Assembly (NCBI RefSeq): GCF_014648515.1
Contig: NZ_BMRG01000009.1
Coordinates: forward strand, 78,791 to 142,790
Reading direction: 5' to 3'
Source: Saccharothrix coeruleofusca
GTDB taxonomy: Bacteria > Actinomycetota > Actinomycetes > Mycobacteriales > Pseudonocardiaceae
DNA: 64,000 bases
Shown: positions 54,404 to 61,209 of the stretch, one piece after another
Numbering within the stretch: the first letter of the stretch is position 1
Layout: the number at the start of each line of letters is the position of its first letter
Made by a program: the position numbers and the translations under genes
The notes under the pieces: model-generated
The model's input: only the letters and a program-made list of their open reading frames with translations
Database searches by the model: none
Told to the model about the DNA's origin: nothing

Positions 54404-54476
54404 GCCCCCGTAGCCCAACGGCAGAGGCACCGCGTTCAGGACGCGGCCAGTCCAGGTTCGAATCCTGGTGGGGGCA
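54404..54476 (+). tRNA. tRNA-Leu(CAG)-like, class I body
   Basis: Acceptor GCCCCCG (54404-54410) pairs with 54469-54475, with A73 at 54476. The D-arm is GCC/GGC; the anticodon stem CCGCG/CGCGG holds loop TTCAGGA with anticodon CAG at 54437-54439. The variable loop is CCAGT and the T-arm CCAGG-TTCGAAT-CCTGG. The body closely resembles the preceding tRNA five bases upstream, suggesting duplication. It also lacks the long variable arm expected of leucine tRNA, so its amino acid is inferred only from the anticodon and A73. Confidence 0.82.
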
Positions 54477-54539
54477 CGCGGCGCGTTCGGCACCGGCGGA
54501 GGACGCCGGTGTCGGGCGTAAGCGCCGAAGCACGACTCC
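54477..54539 (+). other. Spacer with nested hairpins between tRNA-Leu(CAG) and tRNA-Cys
   Basis: Nested inverted repeats are present: CGGCGC/GCGCCG (54479-54484 and 54522-54527) outside and CACCGGC/GCCGGTG inside. They may be processing signals or an internal terminator. Confidence 0.4.
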
Positions 54540-54613
54540 GGCCCACGTCACGACGGTCGTGAGGCGGCCTGCAAAGCCGTCCGTTCAGGGTTCGACTCCC
54601 TGGTGGGTCTCCA
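54540..54613 (+). tRNA. tRNA-Cys(GCA), minimal D-arm, CCA encoded
   Basis: Acceptor GGCCCAC (54540-54546) pairs with GTGGGTC (54603-54609). The discriminator is T at 54610, matching the U73 required by CysRS, and CCA follows at 54611-54613. The D-arm CACGA-CGG-TCGTG (54549-54561) has a 3-base loop, the same CGG loop as the tRNA-Trp. The anticodon loop CTGCAAA has GCA at 54571-54573. Variable loop CCGTT; T-arm CAGGG-TTCGACT-CCCTG. Conserved stems and discriminator argue for a working tRNA, not a pseudogene. Confidence 0.82.
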
Positions 54614-54707
54614 CACCCGTTCCGGCGAAGCGTCCGATGTGGACTGCTGGGAAGCGCTGGCGCGCCTCATTGTGGCCGGGAGCCCTGCTACCCGGAGTTC
54701 CGCCGCG

Positions 54708-55502
54708 TCAAGCGATCTCGGCGCTGCCTTCACGGTAGATCTTCGCCGATGCTATGCGTCCGTCGCGCAGCTGGTAGAAGCCCGCGATGGAGAAGGTCAG
54801 CCGCTCACCGCCGTCGCTCAGCTCCTCGGTCAGCTGACAGGCGGCGCGGTCGCCCACGACGAGCAGGTTGTCGACCACCAGGCTCGGCAGCAGTCCCGCC
54901 ATGGCGTTCCCGAACAACTCGGCCAGTTCGGCACGTCCCCGCGCCACGCTGGTTCCGGTGATCCACACCGCGTCGTCGGTGAAGCCCGCCAGCAGACCTT
55001 CGAGGTCGCGGGAGTTGAACGCGTCCACGTGCTCGCGGATCACCTCGGCCGCCCCCGGTCGCGGTGGGGTCGGAGGCGGGTGCTCCCGGCGACGCCGGGC
55101 GGCCTCCGCGCGGACCCGCTTGGTCCTGCTCGTGGTGGCGAGCAGTTCCAGCAGGTCCGGGGAGACCGCTTCGGCCGAGATCTTGCGCTGCAGCCAGTCC
55201 GACGCGCTCCGCAGGCGTTCCTCCTCCGGCACCACGCCCTTGCGCACCTCGTCGAACAGGCACCACTCGTCGAGGCGGCGGAGGAGGAAAGCGCGACCGG
55301 ACAGCAGCGGGCGCACGGTGCTCGCCCAGGACGCGAAGTCCACTCCGGTCGCGGCGATTCGCCCGATGTGGGCGGCCACCGCCGACTCCGCCATGGCGGA
55401 GTCGGCATCCGCGAGCACCGCGGCGATGACGTCGCGATCGGCGAACGGGACCGCGGCGGCCAGGACGCGCTGGTGCGCCTCGTAGCGCGCGTGCTCGTTC
55501 AC
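54708..55502 (-). CDS. Helical domain / SnoaL-like fusion protein
   Basis: The 264-residue protein has an N-terminal helical region (about 1-160, with RFADRD-like segments and SGRAFLLRRLDEWCLFDEV) of unknown function, a Pro/Arg-rich linker, and a C-terminal SnoaL/NTF2 domain (IREHVDAFNSRDLEGLLAGF, FTDDAVWITGTSVARGRAEL, GFYQLRDGRIASAKIYREG). The GTG at 55502 overlaps the glyoxalase-like gene's stop. Function unknown; it lies convergent to the tRNA array. Confidence 0.72.
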   Translation of the reverse strand: MNEHARYEAHQRVLAAAVPFADRDVIAAVLADADSAMAESAVAAHIGRIAATGVDFASWASTVRPLLSGRAFLLRRLDEWCLFDEVRKGVVPEEERLRSASDWLQRKISAEAVSPDLLELLATTSRTKRVRAEAARRRREHPPPTPPRPGAAEVIREHVDAFNSRDLEGLLAGFTDDAVWITGTSVARGRAELAELFGNAMAGLLPSLVVDNLLVVGDRAACQLTEELSDGGERLTFSIAGFYQLRDGRIASAKIYREGSAEIA

Positions 55503-55846
55503 CGGCCCGCCGTGTTCACCACGCAGAACAGGTTGCCTTCCGGGTCCGCCAGCACCACGAAGTCGGCATCGGGCGGGTAGTCCCACGCAACGCGCCTGGC
55601 CCCCAGCGAGATGAGCCGCTCGACCTCCGACCGCTGCTCCGCCTCGCCGGTCACGTGCAGGTCGAGGTGCGTCCGGTCGGTTTCGTCCAGCGCGATGGCC
55701 TGGCCGTTCCCCTCCTCGGGCACGAGGACGGGCGTCTCGTCGCCGACCACGCCGTCGTGGACCTTGTAGCCGAGCGCCTCGGTCCAGAACTTCGTCGCCC
55801 GGCGGGCGTTCCCGACGTTCAGGACTACGGTTCCGATGCGCACCAT
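55499..55846 (-). CDS. VOC-superfamily (glyoxalase-fold) protein
   Basis: The 115-residue protein has two beta-alpha-beta-beta-beta motifs: VVLNVGNARRATKFWTEALGY and THLDLHVTGEAEQRSEVERL, then FVVLADPEGNLFCVV. It resembles the glyoxalase/bleomycin-resistance-like family. Metal ligands are not obvious. ATG 55846; coupled to the SnoaL-domain gene by a GTGA overlap. Confidence 0.85.
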   Translation of the reverse strand: MVRIGTVVLNVGNARRATKFWTEALGYKVHDGVVGDETPVLVPEEGNGQAIALDETDRTHLDLHVTGEAEQRSEVERLISLGARRVAWDYPPDADFVVLADPEGNLFCVVNTAGR

Positions 55847-55850
55847 GGCG

Positions 55851-56261
55851 TCATTGTGCGGCAAGTGGACCGGACCGCGCGATGATGGCGGGCAAGGCGT
55901 GCGCGAAGCTGGCGAGGCTCTTGTACGGCTCGCCGGACAGCACTTGGTCCGCGACGCCGAACGGGAAGCCGACGATGCCGCTGATGGCCACGGCGTACGC
56001 GCCCTGCGCCCGTTCGTGCGCGATCCAGTGCCCGCCGTACGCCTCGACCGCCACCTGCCCGGTGTAGGCGCCGACCAGTTCCCACCACAGGTCGAACCGC
56101 TCACCTCGCAACGGCTCGTCGGCCGACAGCTCGGCGCACACCTCGTCGAGCAGGGCGAGGCTGTCGACGGTCCGGTCCAGCTGTCTGCCGAACTGCGCGT
56201 CGACCAGCTCCACGCACTGGTTGGCGAGGCGGAGCATGTCGAAGTCCGGGGTGGTGTCCAC
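55851..56261 (-). CDS. Protein of unknown function
   Basis: The 136-residue protein has no motif I recognise. It appears alpha-helical in its first 50 residues, followed by an aromatic segment FDLWWELVGAYTGQVAVEAYGG and a hydrophobic ISGIVGFPFGVADQVLSGE. It resembles small soluble actinomycete proteins of unassigned families. It lies four bases upstream of the glyoxalase-like gene in the same operon. The GTG start at 56261 has no strong ribosome binding site. Confidence 0.65.
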   Translation of the reverse strand: MDTTPDFDMLRLANQCVELVDAQFGRQLDRTVDSLALLDEVCAELSADEPLRGERFDLWWELVGAYTGQVAVEAYGGHWIAHERAQGAYAVAISGIVGFPFGVADQVLSGEPYKSLASFAHALPAIIARSGPLAAQ

Positions 56262-56273
56262 GGGATGAGTGTG

Positions 56274-56894
56274 TCATCGGGCGGCAACGGCTTTTCGTCT
56301 CCGCGACGACCCGGCGATCCTGCGGGTCACCGGGTAGCAGACCACGAGCAGCAAGGACATCAGCGGGATGGACTGCCCGAGCAGGAACTCGCCCAGCGCG
56401 TAGTCGGCGAACGGCACGGCCAGGCACGCGGCGAACGCCCACGGGGGCGCGGTGGGCAGTCTGCCCGCCGAGGCCCACGGCGTGCGCCCACCCGGCTTGG
56501 CCACCGACAACCACACCTGGCAGGCCAGCGCGGAGGCCATCAGCAGTGCGCCGACGCGGGTCAGCGCGGCGGATCCGTCCGGGTGCAGGTTCGGGCTGAG
56601 CACGAAGATCCCGACGTAGAGCTGGATCAGCGTGATCCCGAACTTCAGCAGCACCCACCAGTGGCGGAAGTAGCCCCACGGCGTCAGGCCGGACAGCATC
56701 AGACCGGTGAAGGCCGCGGTCGTCGCGGCGAACTGGAGCACCTCGACGTCCAGCAGGTGCGCGATCTCGAACGCGTGCCGCCGTTGGTCGCCAACGGCGC
56801 CCGAGGCGTAGCCGACGACCGCGAACAGGGCCAGCGCCATGCACATCCACGTCGTGGAGCTGACCACGTGGGTCCACACCAAGAGCTTTCGCAT
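56274..56894 (-). CDS. Multi-pass membrane protein of unknown function
   Basis: The 206-residue protein has about five hydrophobic segments (VSSTTWMCMALALFAVVGYA; VLQFAATTAAFTGLMLSGL; VLLKFGITLIQLYVGIFVL; ALLMASALACQVWL; MSLLLVVCYPVT). The layout resembles the DUF2269/CopD-like group, with a conserved HxVSS near the N-terminus, but I cannot assign a function. A 38-bp palindrome lies 12 bases before the ATG, so it is probably tightly repressed. It precedes the operon at 55851-56261 by 12 bases. Confidence 0.7.
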   Translation of the reverse strand: MRKLLVWTHVVSSTTWMCMALALFAVVGYASGAVGDQRRHAFEIAHLLDVEVLQFAATTAAFTGLMLSGLTPWGYFRHWWVLLKFGITLIQLYVGIFVLSPNLHPDGSAALTRVGALLMASALACQVWLSVAKPGGRTPWASAGRLPTAPPWAFAACLAVPFADYALGEFLLGQSIPLMSLLLVVCYPVTRRIAGSSRRRKAVAAR

Positions 56895-56905
56895 CCGTCC
56901 CCCCC

Positions 56906-56943
56906 AACATGTAGGTGTACTACACATAGTACGCCTACATGTT
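56906..56943. promoter_or_regulatory. 38-bp near-perfect palindrome (operator)
   Basis: Arms 56906-56922 and 56927-56943 are complementary at 16 of 17 positions around a CACA centre (arm begins AACATGTAGG). The sequence is AT-rich relative to its surroundings and lies just upstream of the membrane protein start codon. A hairpin terminator is less likely at this position. Confidence 0.8.
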
Positions 56944-57028
56944 ACGTACATGGACTTGCAAGGAGTGCTCCCCGGTCGATTCGGCATACTTGCGGCGGCG
57001 CGGAACGGGAGAAGCGGGCTGCGGCCGG

Positions 57029-57107
57029 GAATGTCCGGCACGGCGAAGCCTTTGGCCATGTCCGACGAGTACACGTAGCTGTTGTAGTAGTAAGCCGACC
57101 CGAGCTC
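57029..57107 (-). pseudogene. Partial duplicate of the LVIVD-protein C-terminus
   Basis: The minus strand encodes SAYYYNSYVYSSDMAKGFAV, nearly identical to SAYYYNGYVYSSDMAKGFDV near the end of the intact gene (57290-57360). Similarity fades on both sides within about 80 bases and there is no start codon, so this is a gene fragment left by a duplication or recombination. Confidence 0.75.
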
Positions 57108-57142
57108 GCGTTCTTGCTCTCGGACAGCGGCAGGGAACGTGA

Positions 57143-57175
57143 AGAGGCCCGCCGCGGGCATCGCGGCGGGCCTCT
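57143..57175. terminator. Hairpin terminator of the LVIVD gene
   Basis: A perfect 14-bp stem (57143-57156 and 57162-57175) with a 5-base loop lies 19 bases after the LVIVD gene stop on the minus strand. Confidence 0.85.
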
Positions 57176-57193
57176 CCTGCGTTCGGCGGATCG

Positions 57194-58690
57194 CTACCGG
57201 AACAGCTCCCGGTAGTGGCCCTGGGTCTGCACGTTCAGCTCGCCGACCCGCACCAGCTTCGCCGTGGCCACCCGCGGATCGCGGATGTCCAGCACGTCGA
57301 AGCCCTTGGCCATGTCCGACGAGTACACGTATCCGTTGTAGTAGTAGGCCGACCACGAGCCGCCGCCCGCGCCATTGGGCAGCGGGCCGCGCTCGAAGAA
57401 CCCGATCTCCCTGGGCCTGGACGAGTCGGTGAAGTCCCACACCGAGATACCGCCCTGGTACCACGCCTGGACCATGATGTCCTTGCCCTGCACCGGGATC
57501 AGCGACCCGTTGTGCGCCACGCAGTTCTCCGTCTCACCCTGGTGGCGGGGGATCTTGAAGTAGCTGCGGAACACCAGCTTCCGGTCGTCGCCGCGACCGG
57601 TGATGTCGTAGATGCCGTTCGCGCCCCGGTTCGGGCCGATCGCCGCGTTGCAGGTCGCCGCGCCGCCGCCGCCCAGCTCGTCGGTGAAGACGACCTTGGT
57701 GCCGGTGTTGTTGAACGTCGCCGAGTGCCAGAACGCGAAGTTCACGTCGTCCTGGACCCGGTGGATCTCCCTCGGCCGCTCCCGGTCGGAGATGTCCCAC
57801 AGCACGCCGTCACCCATGCAGGCGCCCGCCGCCAGGTCCTTGGACGGGTAGACGGTGATGTCGTGGCAGCCGGAGGTGGCCCGCACGTAGCCGCTCTCGA
57901 TCGTGCCCTCGCGTCCGGGGTTGCCGCCGTCGGGGAAGACCACGCGCTCGTCGAGCAGCGAGGCCGCCGCCGGGTTGCGCAGCGGCACCTTCACGATGGA
58001 GATCAGGTCGTGCGGCGGCTTGCAGTCCGGGAACGCCGCGTCCGGTCCGTACGAGGAGACGTACAGGTAGACGTCGCGGCCCCGCTTGTCCGGCACCATG
58101 GTGTGGGTGTGCGAACCGCACTTGGTCTCGACCGCGGCGACGTAGCGCGGGTTGCGCTTGTCGCTGATGTCGAAGACCTTGATGCCCTCCCACGCGTCCT
58201 TGTTGGACGCGGGCAGCGATGTGCTGGAGCAGGAGCTGTCGCTGCGCGAGGAGTCGGTGGACAGGAAGAGCAGGTTGTCCTTGACCGAGATGTCGTTCTG
58301 CGAGCCGGGGCACAGCACCGAGCTGACGATCTTGGGCTGGTGCGGGTTGCGGATGTCGTAGATGACGAATCCGTTGTAGTTGCCGTCGAAGGCGTAGCCG
58401 TCCTGGAAGGCCAGGTCGGTGTAGGTGGACGAGGTGTTGTCGAACGGCGCCTGCTTGGGCAGGTTCGCCAGGTGCTTGATGTTGCGGCTGTTGCGGATCT
58501 CGTCGACGCCGGGAATTCCGGCGCCCTGCTGCTCCGCGCTCTCCAGCTGCGCTTCGGACAGACCAGCGAGGTCGTCGTCGGGCGCGGCGGTGGCCTGAGG
58601 ACCCCACGCCACGGCCGACAAGGCCAACGCGAACGCCCCCACGGCCGCCGCGGTCGCCCGCCGACGGCTCGTGTCGCGATTGTTCTCCAC
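57194..58690 (-). CDS. Secreted LVIVD-repeat protein
   Basis: The 498-residue protein has a signal peptide (AAAVGAFALALSAVAWG, cleavage near ATA) and repeated beta-propeller-like LVIVD units (FVIYDIRNPHQPKIVSSV; IKVFDISDKRNPRYVAAV; VLWDISDRERPREIHRV; VWDFTDSSRPREIGFF; FDVLDIRDPRVATAKLV). Such secreted proteins often occur beside DUF305 proteins in actinomycetes, as here, and are of unknown function. GTG 58690 has AAGGGGAA upstream. A partial copy of its C-terminus lies at 57029-57107. Confidence 0.87.
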   Translation of the reverse strand: MENNRDTSRRRATAAAVGAFALALSAVAWGPQATAAPDDDLAGLSEAQLESAEQQGAGIPGVDEIRNSRNIKHLANLPKQAPFDNTSSTYTDLAFQDGYAFDGNYNGFVIYDIRNPHQPKIVSSVLCPGSQNDISVKDNLLFLSTDSSRSDSSCSSTSLPASNKDAWEGIKVFDISDKRNPRYVAAVETKCGSHTHTMVPDKRGRDVYLYVSSYGPDAAFPDCKPPHDLISIVKVPLRNPAAASLLDERVVFPDGGNPGREGTIESGYVRATSGCHDITVYPSKDLAAGACMGDGVLWDISDRERPREIHRVQDDVNFAFWHSATFNNTGTKVVFTDELGGGGAATCNAAIGPNRGANGIYDITGRGDDRKLVFRSYFKIPRHQGETENCVAHNGSLIPVQGKDIMVQAWYQGGISVWDFTDSSRPREIGFFERGPLPNGAGGGSWSAYYYNGYVYSSDMAKGFDVLDIRDPRVATAKLVRVGELNVQTQGHYRELFR

Positions 58691-58837
58691 AGGTTCCCCT
58701 TCCGACCTGGTGCAGGGAAGGGCAGTATTACCCTTTTGCAAGGCTAAGTACCAGACCCGAACGACCGGTTTTCAGTGGTTCTCACCGGGCGCGATGGCAG
58801 GTACCTTGGCGGCCGGGTGGCAGTGGAGGGGGCGAGG

Positions 58838-59473
58838 ATGCGGATCGGGTTGGCGGCGGCGGTGCTGGTCGCGGTGGGCTCGGTGGCCGGGTGCACCGGT
58901 GGGGCCGCCCAGGACAGCGCCCCGATCATCGCGCCCCAGGGGCCGGGGGAGCAGGCCCAGACCCTGTCCCCGGACGACATCGGCACCGAGCGCTGGACCG
59001 CGCCCAGCGAGGCCGACCTGGCCTACGTGGCCAAGATGATCCGCCACCACGAGCAGGCGCTGGAGATGACCGCGCTGGCCCCCGACCGGGCCCAGCACGA
59101 GGCCGTGCGGGGGCTGGCCGCGCGCATCCACGACACCCAGGGCCCCGAGGCGCGGGCCATGGAGTCCTGGCGCGATCAGTTCGCCGCGCAAGCGCCCGCG
59201 CACGGCCACTCCGGCGGGCTGCCGCACGTGGACCACGCCTCGATGCCCGGCATGGCCACCCCCGAGCAGCTGGCCGCGCTGCGCGCGGCGGGCGGCGCGG
59301 ACTTCGACCGGCTGTTCCTCCAGCTGATGATCGCCCACCACGAGGGTGCGATGCGGATGGCCGTGGAGGTGCTGACCACCGGCTCGGACGTGCGGGTGGA
59401 GGAGATGGCCACCGACGTGCTGGCCACCCAGACCGACGAGGTGGAGCGGATGAAGGCGATCAGGATCCCGTAG
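58838..59473 (+). CDS. DUF305 lipoprotein
   Basis: The 211-residue protein has a lipobox (SVAGC) and a ferritin-like DUF305 domain with two histidine-rich helical repeats: AKMIRHHEQALEMTALA and LMIAHHEGAMRMAVEVL, plus LPHVDHASMPGMATPEQL. The His/Met pattern suggests copper or other metal binding outside the membrane. It is divergent from the LVIVD gene with which it is commonly paired. It overlaps the convergent DUF3558-like gene by 14 bases. Confidence 0.88.
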   Translation: MRIGLAAAVLVAVGSVAGCTGGAAQDSAPIIAPQGPGEQAQTLSPDDIGTERWTAPSEADLAYVAKMIRHHEQALEMTALAPDRAQHEAVRGLAARIHDTQGPEARAMESWRDQFAAQAPAHGHSGGLPHVDHASMPGMATPEQLAALRAAGGADFDRLFLQLMIAHHEGAMRMAVEVLTTGSDVRVEEMATDVLATQTDEVERMKAIRIP

Positions 59474-60035
59474 CGCGCAAGGTCTCCACCATGGCCGCCA
59501 GCGCGTCCACGCCCAGTTCGCAGGAGTCGACGGGGCGATCGCCCACCGTGGCGTGCGCCGCCTCGGTGGCCGAGACGAACACCGACACCACGCAGCTGCC
59601 GCTGTCGCTGCGCGAGGACACGCCGGGATAGCCCGCCACGTCCACGTCGCGGTACTCGTTGACCCGGGGCACGTTGCCGTCCGCGGCGTCCTGCCAGTCG
59701 CGGTACATCTCGTCCGGGGTGATCCCCGAACCCAGCGTGACCGACACCTGCGTGCCGTCGCCCGCCTCCAGGTAGCAGATCATCGCCGCGGACCCACCCG
59801 CGGGCGTCAAGTCCAGCCGTGCCAGCCGGTCCGCGCCGATCGCGTCGCAGGGCTGGGTGTAGTAGCGCTCCATGGCCGCGCCCAGGGAGGGCTGGTTCGG
59901 CGCGCCGCGCTGGGCGCTGGGTGGACCCCCGGTCGCGCCACCGGTGGTCCACAGCAGTAACACCGCCCCGGCGGCGAGCACCGCTGCCGCGATCAACGCG
60001 AACACCGGCCAGCGTCGGCGAGCGTTCCTGACCAT
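59460..60035 (-). CDS. DUF3558-like membrane-anchored protein
   Basis: The 191-residue protein has one N-terminal hydrophobic anchor (PVFALIAAAVLAAGAVLLLW) and an extracytoplasmic domain with three cysteines: QPCDAIGADRLARL, ICYLEAGDGTQVSVTL and DSGSCVVSVFVS. The pattern resembles DUF3558 proteins of actinomycetes (unknown function). GGAGGGG precedes the ATG. A decayed relative lies at 60181-60440. Confidence 0.7.
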   Translation of the reverse strand: MVRNARRRWPVFALIAAAVLAAGAVLLLWTTGGATGGPPSAQRGAPNQPSLGAAMERYYTQPCDAIGADRLARLDLTPAGGSAAMICYLEAGDGTQVSVTLGSGITPDEMYRDWQDAADGNVPRVNEYRDVDVAGYPGVSSRSDSGSCVVSVFVSATEAAHATVGDRPVDSCELGVDALAAMVETLRATGS

Positions 60036-60180
60036 CCTTGGCCCCTCCAGGGGAATCGGCTCCGGGCAGGATAGGGGCGCCACCCGGTGGCACGACCTGT
60101 TCCGGAGGACGGAGCTTCGGTCAACCGATCGGTTGAACCGGGGTTGACCGGGGTCAGCCGGAGGCCACGGCGCGGGAATC
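60036..60180. promoter_or_regulatory. Intergenic region with 16-bp perfect palindrome
   Basis: TCAACCGATCGGTTGA at 60121-60136 is a perfect palindrome, with further TTGACC-like half-sites just after it. It is about 86 bases upstream of the DUF3558-like gene and looks like a repressor operator. Confidence 0.5.
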
Positions 60181-60440
60181 CGCAGCCCCTCGCCGACAGT
60201 GGTGTGCGCGGCATCGGTGGGAAGAGGTGGACGGAGGCGACGCGGCCCCGCCGTCCTTGTGGGACGAGACGGCAGGGTAGCGGTTCAGATCGACGTCCCG
60301 GTAGTCGTGCGCCGATGAATTTCCATCCCGCGCGGCTTCGGCCCGGTCGCGGCGCGTCCCGTCGGACGCGCGGGAGGGACCGGTAATCAACGACACCCGC
60401 ACCTCGGGCACGCCTGCGAGTACCACCCGGAGTGCGAGCG
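60181..60440 (-). pseudogene. Decayed DUF3558-like gene fragment
   Basis: Minus-strand fragments in different frames match the neighbouring gene: GVPEVRVSLITG (compare DGTQVSVTLGSG), HDYRDVDLNRYPAVSS (compare NEYRDVDVAGYPGVSS) and TDAAHTTVGEGL (compare TEAAHATVGDRP). The frame changes at least once after the second fragment and there is no start. This is a remnant of a duplicate gene. Confidence 0.72.
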
Positions 60441-60513
60441 CGGGCCGTTGACCGCTACCCGTTGCTCCGAACGTCCCATCCGCGGTGTCCGAACGCGCGG
60501 CTCGTGCGGCGGG

Positions 60514-61161
60514 TCAGGCGGACAGGCGCGGCACGACGGCGCGGCCCGCGGTCTCCAGCACCTCGGCCGCGGTGGTGTCGGCGCCGAAGTAGGTGAACGA
60601 CACCATCAGGTCGGCCTTGCTCAGCACGAGCTGGCAGGCCGACTCCAGGCCGTTGCGGGCGCAGTAGGAGAACTGCGCGTCCGCGCCCAACTGGGGCAGG
60701 GACAGCTCCCCGGCGATGGTGTAGCTCGTGCCGCCGTACTCGAACGTGCCGCACTCCAGCGCCTTGCGGCTCAGCTCGACGGTTTCCGCGGCGGCGGCCA
60801 CGCGCCAGTAGGAGACGCTGTACTGGTGCAGGTAGAAGCCGGACCGGTCGATCCAGTCGGCGGCCATCCGGGTCGCCGACATCGCGCCGTCGGTGGACAG
60901 CTCCCCTGGGCACAGCACGACCGTGTAGTTCTTCTGCTCGCCGCTTGAGTTGCGGGTGTAGCCCAGCGGCGCCAGCACGTCGTCGGGCAGTTGGGCCTGA
61001 CGCAGCCGAGGCTCGATCAGCGCGGGGTCGGGCCGGGCCGCGGTGGTGGTCGTGGTCGTGGTGGGCGTCGCGCTGGACGACGTTGCGGTGGTCGATGCCA
61101 CTGGTGCGGCCGAACAGCCTGCCAGCACCAGCAGGGCGAGGAAAGTCCCCCCGTGTCTCAT
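60514..61161 (-). CDS. Lipoprotein with PknH-sensor-like domain
   Basis: The 215-residue protein has a lipobox (LVLAGC), a Ser/Thr-rich linker with a run of threonines, and a mature domain with four cysteines (VVLCPGEL, LECGTFEY, SYCARNG, ESACQLVL). The layout resembles extracellular sensor-like domains of mycobacterial type, but assignment is tentative. No Shine-Dalgarno precedes the ATG at 61161, so a leaderless transcript is possible. Confidence 0.65.
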   Translation of the reverse strand: MRHGGTFLALLVLAGCSAAPVASTTATSSSATPTTTTTTTAARPDPALIEPRLRQAQLPDDVLAPLGYTRNSSGEQKNYTVVLCPGELSTDGAMSATRMAADWIDRSGFYLHQYSVSYWRVAAAAETVELSRKALECGTFEYGGTSYTIAGELSLPQLGADAQFSYCARNGLESACQLVLSKADLMVSFTYFGADTTAAEVLETAGRAVVPRLSA

Positions 61162-61209
61162 GAGGGGGAACGCTAGCGCAGGGGTTCGCCCCGAAGATCA
61201 CCCCCGGCG

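Noticed and set aside
54202-54613. Whether the four tRNA-like sequences are pseudogenes.
   Set aside because: Acceptor, anticodon and T stems pair almost completely in all four, discriminator bases fit identity for Trp and Cys, and their anticodons match the upstream leader codons. Decay would not keep this.
56906-56943. Reading the 38-bp palindrome as a transcription terminator.
   Set aside because: It lies immediately upstream of a start codon, is AT-rich in its centre, and the neighbouring LVIVD gene already has its own terminator at 57143-57175.
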